Source: an uncultured Enterobacter sp.
GTDB lineage: Bacteria; Pseudomonadota; Gammaproteobacteria; Enterobacterales; Enterobacteriaceae
Reading direction: 5' to 3'
DNA length: 37,857 nucleotides
NCBI GenBank assembly: GCA_946477805.1
Contig: CAMKZP010000002.1
Span: 1 to 37,857 of the forward strand
A program made the translations under genes and the position numbers. Positions 9,060-17,728 of the stretch are shown one piece after another (the first letter of the stretch is position 1; every line of letters starts with the position of its first letter). The notes beneath the pieces were generated by a model. The model did not search any database and was not told where the DNA came from. It saw nothing but the letters and a program-made list of their open reading frames with translations.

Positions 9060-9652
9060 AACTGCTTCGCAAAATAGTTCGGTATCGTCTCTTTTCCGGT
9101 CACCAGAATTGACGTGATACCCAACTGGTTAGCTCCTTCTATATTATCGGCGTTGTCATCAAAAAAGACCGCATCGGCCGCGGAGAACCCTTCCGCCTGC
9201 AGAACGGCCTGATAAATACGCGCTTCTGGTTTGCGCATTCCCATCTCCTGGGAGAGATAGATTTTGTCTGCCGCCGCGTGGATTTCAGGGTATTCATCAG
9301 GCCAGAAGGTGGTATGCAGGCGGTTAGTGTTCGACAGTACGACCACGCGATGCCCCTGCTCGCGCAGCTTGTGCATGATGCCGTTGACTTCCGGGCGGAT
9401 CGCCACAAATACCGCCTGCCAGCCGTGGGAAAACTGCTCGTAGCTTAACGGCAGATCCATTTCCTGACAGAAGCGCTCTGCGAACGCTTCGTCGCTAATT
9501 TCACCCCGCTCATGCTGATGGAAGGTTTCGCCCATCTTAAAGTTCTGCTTTAGCGTCGCCAGCGGGACACGGCTGAAATCGCTCCATGCGCCCAACACTC
9601 GATTAAAATCGATATCGACGATTACATTTCCTAAATCAAAGATATAAAGCAT
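9053..9652 (-). CDS. yihX: HAD-family alpha-D-glucose-1-phosphate phosphatase YihX
   Basis: YihX dephosphorylates alpha-glucose-1-phosphate to glucose in E. coli. The 199-residue protein shows HAD motif I (FDLGNVIVDID, nucleophile D6), motif II (VVLSNTN), the motif III lysine (MRKPEARIY) and motif IV (VFFDDNADNIEGA). I start it at the ATG at 9652 because AAGGAG precedes it and the length equals E. coli YihX; the upstream open frame has no homology I recognise. It is the first gene of yihX-yihY-dtd-fabY. Confidence 0.95.
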   Translation of the reverse strand: MLYIFDLGNVIVDIDFNRVLGAWSDFSRVPLATLKQNFKMGETFHQHERGEISDEAFAERFCQEMDLPLSYEQFSHGWQAVFVAIRPEVNGIMHKLREQGHRVVVLSNTNRLHTTFWPDEYPEIHAAADKIYLSQEMGMRKPEARIYQAVLQAEGFSAADAVFFDDNADNIEGANQLGITSILVTGKETIPNYFAKQLC

Positions 9653-9737
9653 GTTTATCTCCTTTTCGCCGTGGAAAAGTAACTGTAGCGGGAAAGATAA
9701 GGTTTGGCTATGCGTGAAATTCAGCGGAGAGAAACAG

Positions 9738-9769
9738 AAAAAAAACCCGGCGCACAATGAGCCGGGTTT
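9738..9769 (-). terminator. Rho-independent terminator of the yihV-yihW operon
   Basis: On the minus strand AAACCCGGC (9769-9761) pairs with GCCGGGTTT (9751-9743) around a nine-base loop, followed by a run of T (complement of A 9738-9745). It lies five bases after the yihW stop codon, between yihW and yihX. Confidence 0.88.
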
Positions 9770-9774
9770 GACAG

Positions 9775-10575
9775 TTATCCTGCATGACTAATGTCGCTGG
9801 AACTGACATCAATCACTTCTACATGGCTGAATGCAAGGAGATTTTGCAGCGAACCCGTTGGCTTTTCATCGGTAAATAACGCGCTAGCCAGAGATATGTT
9901 ACCGATTTCTACCGCCGCAGAGGCATGGTATTTCGTATGATCGGCCGCCAGTAAAATATGCCGGGAATGGGCAATCATCATTTTTACGACGTTGGCTTCG
10001 TTAACATCGAACTCCATCATCGTGCCGTCGGCTTCAATTGCGCCCAGACTTGTGACAAGGTAGTCCGCCCGAAAACCGGAAACAAACGTGGTCGCAGAGG
10101 AGCCGATGATCCCACCATTATGCGGACGCAATGTACCGCCCGGGACCATCACTTCAAAACGCGGATTTTTGTAGAGAATATGTGCCACCCGCAGGCTGTT
10201 AGTGATAACGCGCAGATGGTTATGGTGAAGCAGCGCTCGAGCGATATGCTCCACCGTCGTACCGATAGTAATAAAAATTGTGGAGCCATCCGGAATATAG
10301 TCGGCGATGGCTTCAGCAATGGCTTGCTTCTCTTTGGTCAACGAAACTTCGCGCTGTTCAAAAGCAGTATTCACCACGCTGGAGGCGCGACCCGCTCCTC
10401 CGTGATGACGCGTAATCAATCCCTGCTGGCTAAGTTTACGGATGTCACGCCGTATCGTTTGCGTCGAGACATCCAGCAACTGCGCCAGTTCATCAATATT
10501 CATGTATCCACGGTCAGCGATCAGCCTCAGCAGATGGTCGTGCCGTGGATTACCGGTTAATTCTGTAAGGCTCAT
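9775..10575 (-). CDS. yihW: DeoR-family regulator of sulfoquinovose catabolism (CsqR/YihW)
   Basis: E. coli CsqR (YihW) represses the SQ genes and responds to pathway metabolites. This 266-residue protein has an N-terminal winged helix (YMNIDELAQLLDVSTQTIRRDIRKLSQQGLI) with the DeoR helix-turn-helix. A ribose-phosphate-isomerase-like sensor domain follows (ITIGTTVEHIARAL, VITNSLRVAHIL, LLAADHTKYHASAAVEIG). I start at the ATG at 10575; AGGA lies six bases upstream. A TTG five codons earlier is also open. The gene is 33 bases after yihV and is followed by a strong terminator. The C-terminal 25 residues differ from my memory of the E. coli sequence. Confidence 0.93.
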   Translation of the reverse strand: MSLTELTGNPRHDHLLRLIADRGYMNIDELAQLLDVSTQTIRRDIRKLSQQGLITRHHGGAGRASSVVNTAFEQREVSLTKEKQAIAEAIADYIPDGSTIFITIGTTVEHIARALLHHNHLRVITNSLRVAHILYKNPRFEVMVPGGTLRPHNGGIIGSSATTFVSGFRADYLVTSLGAIEADGTMMEFDVNEANVVKMMIAHSRHILLAADHTKYHASAAVEIGNISLASALFTDEKPTGSLQNLLAFSHVEVIDVSSSDISHAG

Positions 10576-10608
10576 GAGAGGTCCTCTCAATCCATCATGT
10601 TCCTTATT

Positions 10609-11505
10609 TTATACAAAAATTGACAAAAAGGATCGAGTTTGATCACAGTCAGGGATACCGGCTCTTCCACCCGGACGCGTGCATTTGAGCGCAGCCACAG
10701 CGCTGGCAAAACGCACCGCCTCTTCGACAGATTCCTGTCTTGCAAGGCTCACTGCAAGGGCACCATGGAAGACATCTCCGGCTCCCGTAGTGTCTACGAC
10801 CTTAACTGCAAAAGCAGGTTGATGGGATAGCACGCCTTTATCAAGCCAGTAACAGCCCTGATCGCCGTGCGTTACGTAGACATGTCCATTTGTGATCGTT
10901 TGAGCTTTTTTGAGCGCCTCCCCAGGTTCTTTCAAAGCGACCAGCCGCTCTAGTCCCGGTGCTGAAAACGCCGCATGGTCGCTAAGCTCAACCAAATCGG
11001 CAATATTTTGTGGGGTTGTGTCTGCGTCCAGCACCGTTAAAACGCCCTGCTGGCGCGCTAACGTGAATGCGCGTTTTGCCCCGTCGTGCCAGCGAACGTC
11101 AGCCAGAACGGCATCCCACTGAGAAAAATCAATCTCATCCAGCCAGTCGGCTGTTTCTGGCAGATCCGGGCTTGGATAACTGGCAATAATGCGCTCACCG
11201 TGCACATCAACCAGTACTGCTGACTGTGATGAGCGGGCATTTTCAACCACGCGAGTGTAGCGCGTATTGACGCCCCAGGACTCCAGCTCGGTGAGCAATC
11301 TCCGCCCTGTATCGTCGTCTCCTACCCGTCCAATGAAATCGACTTCTGCCCCCAGTTTTGCCGCTGCAACGGCGGCCGTCGCTGCAGGTCCGCCACCAAC
11401 TTCCGTATAGTTTCTGGCGACAAACTTACCACCTTCTTTAGGTAAATCATCAAGATACCAGATGCGATCCAGCACGGTAATGCCTACACAAGCGATTCGA
11501 GTCAT
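10609..11505 (-). CDS. yihV: 6-deoxy-6-sulfofructose kinase (YihV)
   Basis: YihV phosphorylates 6-deoxy-6-sulfofructose at C1 with ATP, the third step of sulfo-EMP glycolysis. The 298-residue protein is a PfkB-type sugar kinase: N-terminal glycine-rich lid (VGGGPAATAAVAAAKLGA) and C-terminal signature DTTGAGDVFHGAL with the catalytic aspartate. Lys27 and Arg138 are present; I recall these as sulfonate contacts in the E. coli enzyme. The start has AAGGAA upstream. Divergent from yihU across 165 bases, it forms an operon with yihW. Confidence 0.94.
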   Translation of the reverse strand: MTRIACVGITVLDRIWYLDDLPKEGGKFVARNYTEVGGGPAATAAVAAAKLGAEVDFIGRVGDDDTGRRLLTELESWGVNTRYTRVVENARSSQSAVLVDVHGERIIASYPSPDLPETADWLDEIDFSQWDAVLADVRWHDGAKRAFTLARQQGVLTVLDADTTPQNIADLVELSDHAAFSAPGLERLVALKEPGEALKKAQTITNGHVYVTHGDQGCYWLDKGVLSHQPAFAVKVVDTTGAGDVFHGALAVSLARQESVEEAVRFASAVAALKCTRPGGRAGIPDCDQTRSFLSIFV

Positions 11506-11670
11506 GGTGATTCCTTCAGCGTGTTTATGGTGCTTCTATCTTAATGTCGCCATCTGTTTGTTAATTGACCGATGTCAATTTTATGATCATAAATTACAAA
11601 TACACTCAAAATCAGACAACACAAAACGGCCACAATAGACAGAAAACGACACACATCAACAGGAGGAGTT
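11506..11670. promoter_or_regulatory. Divergent yihV/yihU promoter-operator region
   Basis: This 165-base region must hold promoters for both SQ operons. An inverted repeat AATTGAC-cgat-GTCAATT spans 11563-11580. A perfect 14-base palindrome TTTATGATCATAAA abuts it at 11580-11593. TTGACC at 11565-11570 with CATAAA 17 bases on (11588-11593) is a candidate promoter for yihU, so both repeats would overlap RNA polymerase contacts. On the minus strand TTGACA (11578-11573) is a perfect -35 hexamer, but I found no matching -10 box. AGGAGG at 11661-11666 is the yihU ribosome site. CsqR is the likely binder; this is inference. Confidence 0.65.
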
Positions 11671-12561
11671 ATGGCAGCAATTGCTTTTATTGGGTTAGGG
11701 CAGATGGGCGCGCCGATGGCGAGCAATCTGCTTAAACAGGGTCATCAGCTTAACGTTTTTGATGTGAATCCTGATGCTGTACAGGTGCTGGCCGAGAAAG
11801 GTGCAAAACCATCACCAACGCCTGCCGGCGCTGCTAAAGGCGCCGATTTCGTCATTACCATGCTGCCTAACGGTGATTTGGTTCGGGCCGTTTTATTTGG
11901 CGAAAACGGTATTTGTGAAGCGTTGTCACCCGAAGCGCTCGTCATTGATATGTCGACAATTCATCCACTACAAACCGACAAACTTATCAATGAGATGGCC
12001 GATCGCGGCTTCAGCATGATGGATGTTCCGGTAGGCCGTACATCGGATCATGCCATCGCCGGAACGCTGCTGCTGTTGGCGGGAGGGACGTCCCGCCAGG
12101 TCGAACGCGCTACCCCAGTACTGATGGCAATGGGCAATGAGTTAATTGAGGCGGGCGGCCCCGGAATGGGGATCCGAGTCAAATTAATCAACAACTACAT
12201 GAGTATCGCCCTTAACGCGTTGTCCGCCGAGGCCGCCGTGCTCTGTGAAGCGCTGGGGCTCTCTTTCGACGTAGCGCTCAAGGTCATGAGCGGTACCGCT
12301 GCCGGAAAAGGCCACTTCACCACCTCCTGGCCGAACAAAGTGCTGAAAGGCGATCTCTCTCCGGCATTCATGATTGATCTTGCGCATAAGGATTTAGGGA
12401 TCGCCCTGGACCTGGCTAATCAGCTACACGTCCCAATGCCGCTCGGTGCAGCATCCCGTGAGGTCTATAACCAGGCACGCGCTGCAGGACGCGGTCGTGA
12501 AGACTGGAGTGCCATTCTCGAACAGGTTCGCGCGTCTGCCGGGCTAAAAAACCAACACTGA
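11671..12561 (+). CDS. yihU: 3-sulfolactaldehyde reductase (YihU)
   Basis: YihU reduces 3-sulfolactaldehyde to DHPS with NADH, the final step of sulfo-EMP, regenerating NAD. The 296-residue protein belongs to the beta-hydroxyacid dehydrogenase family: Rossmann motif GLGQMG (residues 8-13), the substrate motif DVPVGRTSDHA and the catalytic Lys171 in VKLINNYMS. Arg123, Asn174 and Ser178, which I recall as sulfonate contacts in E. coli YihU, are at exactly the same numbers. It is the first gene of the plus-strand SQ operon, with a strong AGGAGG ribosome site. Confidence 0.96.
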   Translation: MAAIAFIGLGQMGAPMASNLLKQGHQLNVFDVNPDAVQVLAEKGAKPSPTPAGAAKGADFVITMLPNGDLVRAVLFGENGICEALSPEALVIDMSTIHPLQTDKLINEMADRGFSMMDVPVGRTSDHAIAGTLLLLAGGTSRQVERATPVLMAMGNELIEAGGPGMGIRVKLINNYMSIALNALSAEAAVLCEALGLSFDVALKVMSGTAAGKGHFTTSWPNKVLKGDLSPAFMIDLAHKDLGIALDLANQLHVPMPLGAASREVYNQARAAGRGREDWSAILEQVRASAGLKNQH

Positions 12562-12580
12562 TAAGCAAAAGGACTATGGA

Positions 12581-13456
12581 ATGACAACATATACCCTAAT
12601 GGACATCACTCGTCCCTCCGGCGGTTTTGCCATGCTTGCCGTCGATCAGCGTGAAGCGATGCGCATGATGTTCTCTGCGGCGGGCGTACCCGCGCCAGTC
12701 ACCGATAAGCAGTTAACAGATTTCAAAGTGAATACGGCAAAGATTGTGTCGCCGTATGCGTCCGCCATTCTGGTCGATCGGCAATTTTGCTATCGCCAGA
12801 TAGTCGAGCAAAACGCCATAGCGCAAAGCTGCGCGATGATTGTTGCCGCCGACAAATTCATTCCAGGCAACGGCCTCCCGGTAGATAGCGTAGTGATTGA
12901 CAGGAATATCGATCCGCAGGCGGTTAAACGCGATGGAGGCAAAGCGCTGAAGCTTCTGGTGCTGTGGCGTAGCGATGAAGATCCGCAGCAGCGCCTGGAG
13001 ATGGTGCGTGAGTTTAACCAGCTTTGCCACGCGAATGGCTTGCTCAGCATTATCGAACCGGTCGTGCGCCCGCCGCGTCGCGGGGATGTATTTGATCGCG
13101 AGCAGGCAATTATTGATGCGGCAAAAGAGCTGGGAGATAGCGGAGCAGACCTTTACAAAGTCGAGATGCCGCTGGCCGGTATAGGAACGCAGCAGGAGCT
13201 GCTGACCGCATCGCAGAAGCTGAACGAGCAGATCAACATGCCTTGGGTGATCCTCTCGTCCGGCGTAGATGAAAAGCTATTCCCGCGCGCCGTGCGTATG
13301 GCGATGCAGGCCGGAGCTTCAGGATTCTTAGCCGGCCGTGCCGTCTGGTCTTCTGTGGTTGGACTGCCGGAAACCGAACTCATGCTGCGAGATATTTCCG
13401 TTCCAAAACTGCAACGCTTAGGTGAGATCGTCGACGAAATGATGGCCCGCCGCTAA
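12581..13456 (+). CDS. yihT: 6-deoxy-6-sulfofructose-1-phosphate aldolase (YihT)
   Basis: YihT splits sulfofructose-1-phosphate into dihydroxyacetone phosphate, which enters glycolysis, and sulfolactaldehyde, the substrate of YihU. The 291-residue class I aldolase has the Schiff-base lysine at residue 193 (LYKVEMP) and Arg253 (LAGRAVW), at the same numbers I recall from E. coli YihT. AAAGGA precedes the ATG. It lies 19 bases after yihU and 16 before yihS, so it belongs to the same operon. Confidence 0.95.
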   Translation: MTTYTLMDITRPSGGFAMLAVDQREAMRMMFSAAGVPAPVTDKQLTDFKVNTAKIVSPYASAILVDRQFCYRQIVEQNAIAQSCAMIVAADKFIPGNGLPVDSVVIDRNIDPQAVKRDGGKALKLLVLWRSDEDPQQRLEMVREFNQLCHANGLLSIIEPVVRPPRRGDVFDREQAIIDAAKELGDSGADLYKVEMPLAGIGTQQELLTASQKLNEQINMPWVILSSGVDEKLFPRAVRMAMQAGASGFLAGRAVWSSVVGLPETELMLRDISVPKLQRLGEIVDEMMARR

Positions 13457-13472
13457 TTCAAGGAGAGCAAAG

Positions 13473-14714
13473 ATGAAATGGTTTAACACACTGAGCCACA
13501 ATCGCTGGCTGGAGCAAGAAACTGACCGCATTTTTGATTTTGGCAAGAACGCCGTAGTTCCCACCGGTTTTGGCTGGCTCGGCAACACCGGGCAGGTAAA
13601 AGCAGAAGTCGGAACCCATCTTTGGATCACCGCACGCATGTTGCACGTCTACTCTGTAGCCGCAGCCATGGGGCGTCCCGGTGCGATGGCGCTGGTCGAT
13701 CACGGTATCAAAGCCCTGAACGGTGCACTTCGTGACAAGCAATATGGCGGCTGGTACGCCTGTGTAAATGACGAGGGCGTTGTCGATGCCTCCAAACAGG
13801 GTTATCAGCACTTCTTCGTGCTTCTGGGGGCCGCCAGCGCCGTCACAACCGGTCATCCTGAGGCGCGCCAGCTGCTCAATGAGGTTATTGACGTCATCGA
13901 GAAGTACTTCTGGAGCGAGCAGGAGCAGATGTGTCTGGAATCCTGGGATGAAGCCTTTAGTAAAACGGAAGATTACCGTGGCGGTAACGCCAACATGCAC
14001 GCCGTGGAAGCTTTCCTGATCGTCTATGACGTCACGCATGATCGTAAATGGCTGGACCGCGCCCTGCGTATCACCTCGGTGATTATTCACGATGTCGCCC
14101 GCAAGGGGGAGTATCGCGTGAATGAGCATTTCGACACCAACTGGAACCCTATCCGCGATTACAACAAAGATAACCCTGCCCACCGCTTCCGCGCTTACGG
14201 CGGTACGCCTGGCCACTGGATCGAGTGGGGCCGACTGATGCTGCACCTGCGCGCCGCGCTGGAAGCCCGCTTTGAAACGCCGCCAGAGTGGCTACTGGAA
14301 GATGCGAAAGGGCTTTTCCACGCCACTATCCGCGACGCCTGGGCACCCGACGGGGCCGATGGCTTTGTTTATACCGTGGACTGGGATGGCAAGCCCATTG
14401 TTCGCGAGCGCGTGCGCTGGCCGATTGTAGAAGCCATGGGTACCGCCTATGCGCTGTACACCGTCACCGGTGATGAACAGTACGAAACCTGGTATCAGCA
14501 GTGGTGGGATTACTGCATCAAATATCTGATGGACTACGAAAATGGTTCCTGGTGGCAGGAGCTGGATACCAACAACGAAGTCACGACCAAAGTCTGGGAC
14601 GGCAAGCAGGATATTTATCATCTGCTGCATTGCCTTGTGATCCCACGCCTCCCTCTGGCTCCGGGGCTTGCCCCAGCTGTCGCGGCCGGGCTGCTGGACG
14701 TGAATGCTAAATAA
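13473..14714 (+). CDS. yihS: Sulfoquinovose isomerase (YihS)
   Basis: YihS interconverts SQ and 6-deoxy-6-sulfofructose (and weakly mannose, fructose and glucose). The 413-residue protein belongs to the AGE/N-acylglucosamine 2-epimerase family with an alpha6/alpha6 barrel. The catalytic histidines of E. coli YihS fall at identical positions here: His248 (GGTPGHWIEW) and His383 (QDIYHLLH). AAGGAGAG precedes the ATG. It sits third in the plus-strand SQ operon. Confidence 0.96.
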   Translation: MKWFNTLSHNRWLEQETDRIFDFGKNAVVPTGFGWLGNTGQVKAEVGTHLWITARMLHVYSVAAAMGRPGAMALVDHGIKALNGALRDKQYGGWYACVNDEGVVDASKQGYQHFFVLLGAASAVTTGHPEARQLLNEVIDVIEKYFWSEQEQMCLESWDEAFSKTEDYRGGNANMHAVEAFLIVYDVTHDRKWLDRALRITSVIIHDVARKGEYRVNEHFDTNWNPIRDYNKDNPAHRFRAYGGTPGHWIEWGRLMLHLRAALEARFETPPEWLLEDAKGLFHATIRDAWAPDGADGFVYTVDWDGKPIVRERVRWPIVEAMGTAYALYTVTGDEQYETWYQQWWDYCIKYLMDYENGSWWQELDTNNEVTTKVWDGKQDIYHLLHCLVIPRLPLAPGLAPAVAAGLLDVNAK

Positions 14715-14745
14715 TCCCCGTTGATAAAGTCACGAGGCTACGCAA

Positions 14746-15624
14746 ATGCATAAAAGTGGACAAACCGTGGTACTGCGCGCGGGCGAGTATGAGGCGAAAA
14801 TTGTCACCACCGGCGCAGGGCTGGCTCAGCTAACGCGCGGCGGTCGTCATCTTACGCTTACGCATAAGCCGGAAGATATGCCCCCCGCTCATCTGGGGAA
14901 AGTACTCCTTCCCTGGCCGAATCGCGTCGCTGAGGGCAGTTATACGTTTGACAACAAAACGTTGCAGCTCGCAATCAATGACCGCGTTTCCTGTGCGGCG
15001 ATCCACGGCCTACTGGCATGGCATAACTGGCAAATCGCCCGGCAGGCTGAAAACGAAGTGGTGCTGACAGCCTTTCTGCCGCCGAACTACGGTTATCCCT
15101 TTATGCTGCAGGCTGAAGTGACCTGGACCTTAAACAGCATTGCGGGCCTTGAGGCCCGCATCTGCGCCACGAATATCGGCGATACCGACGCGCCTTATGG
15201 TGCGGGCGCTCATCCCTATCTGACCTGCGATTTAGAAAAAATAGACCGGTGTGAACTTTTGCTGCCGCCGTCGCGGCTGTTCAACCCTGATACCCGGAGA
15301 TACTCCTGCACAGAAGATGCAGACCTGAATTTCTCAACGCCACGACCCATTGGTACTACCCGTATCGATCACTGCTTTAACGTCACCGAACAGGAAGCGT
15401 CATGGGAAGTGCGATTAACAAGCCCCAGTCAACGAATGACAGCCTGGCTGCGCGGCTCACAGCCATGGATCCAAATCTATTCCGGTGAAAAATTATCCCG
15501 ATCGGGGCTGGCGGTTGAGCCGATGAGTTGCCCACCCGGCGCGTTTAATTCCGCGATAGGACTGGTCCGGCTGTCTCCTGGAGAAAGCCACCAGTTGTGG
15601 TTTGCCATCGGCGGTGACCTATAA
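14746..15624 (+). CDS. yihR: Sulfoquinovose mutarotase, aldose-1-epimerase family (YihR)
   Basis: YihR equilibrates the alpha and beta anomers of SQ after release by YihQ. The 292-residue protein has the galactose-mutarotase pattern: His87 (AAIHGLLAW), His156 (GAGAHPYLTC) and a glutamate at 258 (LAVEPMSCPPGAF). These are the expected acid, partner and base. It lies 31 bases after yihS and 44 before yihQ, consistent with one transcript. Confidence 0.94.
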   Translation: MHKSGQTVVLRAGEYEAKIVTTGAGLAQLTRGGRHLTLTHKPEDMPPAHLGKVLLPWPNRVAEGSYTFDNKTLQLAINDRVSCAAIHGLLAWHNWQIARQAENEVVLTAFLPPNYGYPFMLQAEVTWTLNSIAGLEARICATNIGDTDAPYGAGAHPYLTCDLEKIDRCELLLPPSRLFNPDTRRYSCTEDADLNFSTPRPIGTTRIDHCFNVTEQEASWEVRLTSPSQRMTAWLRGSQPWIQIYSGEKLSRSGLAVEPMSCPPGAFNSAIGLVRLSPGESHQLWFAIGGDL

Positions 15625-15668
15625 AAAACAATTAAAATCATGGCGATATAATAATAACGGAGATAACG

Positions 15669-17711
15669 ATGAACGTCCCCCCTGCAGGCTGCAAAAATAT
15701 TTCGCTCATTGTGACGGATAACGGATTTACCCTGTCCCTGGAAAATCGCCTGATTTTACGTCACAGCCAGGAGGCCCCCTGTCTGTGGGTCGGTGAAGGG
15801 ACCGCTGATATTGAAATGTATCGCGGTAATTTTAATATTCAGGATCGGCTACACGAGAAGATTGCGCTACCCGATGCCGCTGTCACGCCACTGCGTGACG
15901 GATGGGTTATTCACTTCACCCGTGCGGATAGCGTGAGCGCCACGCTTTATGTTAGCACCGAGCCTCAGGGCCGCCTGAAGCTGAAGCTTGAAAACGGGTC
16001 TTCTTCCCACAACCGCATCTGGCTACGTCTCGCGGCGCACGAAGAGGATCATATTTACGGCTGCGGCGAGCAGTTCTCCTGTTTTGATCTGCGCGGTAAA
16101 CCGTTCCCGCTGTGGACCAGTGAACAGGGGGTTGGACGTAATAAAAAAAGCTATATCACCTGGCTCGCGGATTGCCATGAAAATGCCGGGGGCGATTATT
16201 ACTGGACCTTTTTCCCGCAGCCTACGTTCGTGAGTACGCAGAAATATTATTGCCACGTCGACAACAGCTGCTACATGAATTTCGACTTCAGCGCACCCGA
16301 GTTTCACGAACTGGCGTTTTGGGAAAATAACGCAACTCTACGCTTCGAGTGCGCGGAGACTTACGTCGCGCTACTGGAAAAACTCACCGCCTTGCTGGGC
16401 CGACAGCCAGAGCTGCCGGACTGGGTTTATGACGGTATCACGCTCGGCATCCAGGGCGGTGCGGATGTCTGCCAGCAAAAGCTCGACGCGATGCGCAAAG
16501 GTGGCGTCAGGGTCAATGGCATCTGGGCGCAGGACTGGTCCGGTACGCGGATGACCTCGTTCGGCAAACGCGTGATGTGGAACTGGAAAGGGAGCGATGA
16601 ACTTTATCCGCAGTTGAGCGATCGCATCAGGCAATGGAACGCCGAAGGGGTGCAATTTCTCTCTTACATCAATCCTTATCTCGCCAGCGACAAAGAGTTA
16701 TGCAAAGAGGCCGCAGCGCTGGGCTATCTGACGAAAGACGCACACGGCAATGATTACCATGTTGATTTCGGCGAGTTTTACGCGGGCGTCCTCGACCTCA
16801 CACATCCAGACGCCTACGACTGGTATAAGAATCTCATCAAGCAGAATCTGATTGCGTCAGGTTGCGGTGGTTGGATGGCGGATTTTGGTGAATACCTGCC
16901 GACCGATACCTTCTTGCACAATGGCGTCAGCGCCGAAATCATGCATAACGCGTGGCCTGCGCTGTGGGCAAAATGCAATTACGAGGCGCTGGAGGAAACC
17001 GGTAAGACTGGCGACGTTCTGTTTTTCATGCGGGCGGGTTATACCGGCAGCCAGAAGTACTCCACCATGATGTGGGCTGGCGATCAAAACGTCGACTGGA
17101 GCCTCGACGATGGCCTCGCCTCTGTCATTCCTGCTGCACTTTCACTGGCGATGAGCGGGCATGGCCTGCATCACAGCGATATCGGCGGCTATACCACTCT
17201 GTATGGCATGAAGCGAAGCAAGGAGCTGCTTCTACGCTGGTGCGACTTCAGCGCTTTTACCCCCATGATGCGGACGCATGAAGGCAATCGCCCCGGGGAT
17301 AACTGGCAGTTCGACAGTGATGATGAAACCATCGCCCATTTCGCTCGTATGACAACCGTCTTTACCACCCTGAAACCCTATATCAAACACGCCGTGGCGC
17401 AGAACGCTAAAACCGGCCTGCCGGTGATGCGCCCGTTATTTATTCACTATGAGGATGATCCCCGCACTTACACCCTGAAATATCAGTATTTGTTTGGCCG
17501 CGACCTGCTCGTCGCACCGGTATATGAAGAGGGCCGCAGCGATTGGGCGGTATACCTGCCTGAGGATAGCTGGATCAACGCATGGACCGGGGAAAGGTTT
17601 GGGGGCGGAGACGTAACCGTCAGCGCGCCCATAGGTAAACCGCCAGTGTTTTACCGTAAACAGAGCGAATGGCACATGTTGTTTGCCTCGCTTCGCCAGA
17701 TTAACTCCTGA
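15669..17711 (+). CDS. yihQ: Sulfoquinovosidase, GH31 (YihQ)
   Basis: YihQ releases SQ from sulfoquinovosyl glycerol and related plant sulfolipid products. The 680-residue GH31 protein has the nucleophile Asp405 (WMADFGEYL) and the acid/base Asp472 (MWAGDQNVDWS). The sulfonate-recognition residues reported for E. coli YihQ are all at the same numbers: Gln288 (WAQDW), Arg301 and Trp304 (GKRVMWNW) and Tyr508 (SDIGGYTT). This separates it from ordinary alpha-glucosidases. No signal peptide is seen, so it acts in the cytoplasm. A CGGAGA ribosome site precedes the ATG. Confidence 0.96.
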   Translation: MNVPPAGCKNISLIVTDNGFTLSLENRLILRHSQEAPCLWVGEGTADIEMYRGNFNIQDRLHEKIALPDAAVTPLRDGWVIHFTRADSVSATLYVSTEPQGRLKLKLENGSSSHNRIWLRLAAHEEDHIYGCGEQFSCFDLRGKPFPLWTSEQGVGRNKKSYITWLADCHENAGGDYYWTFFPQPTFVSTQKYYCHVDNSCYMNFDFSAPEFHELAFWENNATLRFECAETYVALLEKLTALLGRQPELPDWVYDGITLGIQGGADVCQQKLDAMRKGGVRVNGIWAQDWSGTRMTSFGKRVMWNWKGSDELYPQLSDRIRQWNAEGVQFLSYINPYLASDKELCKEAAALGYLTKDAHGNDYHVDFGEFYAGVLDLTHPDAYDWYKNLIKQNLIASGCGGWMADFGEYLPTDTFLHNGVSAEIMHNAWPALWAKCNYEALEETGKTGDVLFFMRAGYTGSQKYSTMMWAGDQNVDWSLDDGLASVIPAALSLAMSGHGLHHSDIGGYTTLYGMKRSKELLLRWCDFSAFTPMMRTHEGNRPGDNWQFDSDDETIAHFARMTTVFTTLKPYIKHAVAQNAKTGLPVMRPLFIHYEDDPRTYTLKYQYLFGRDLLVAPVYEEGRSDWAVYLPEDSWINAWTGERFGGGDVTVSAPIGKPPVFYRKQSEWHMLFASLRQINS

Positions 17712-17728
17712 CTCAACAAGGATGAATT

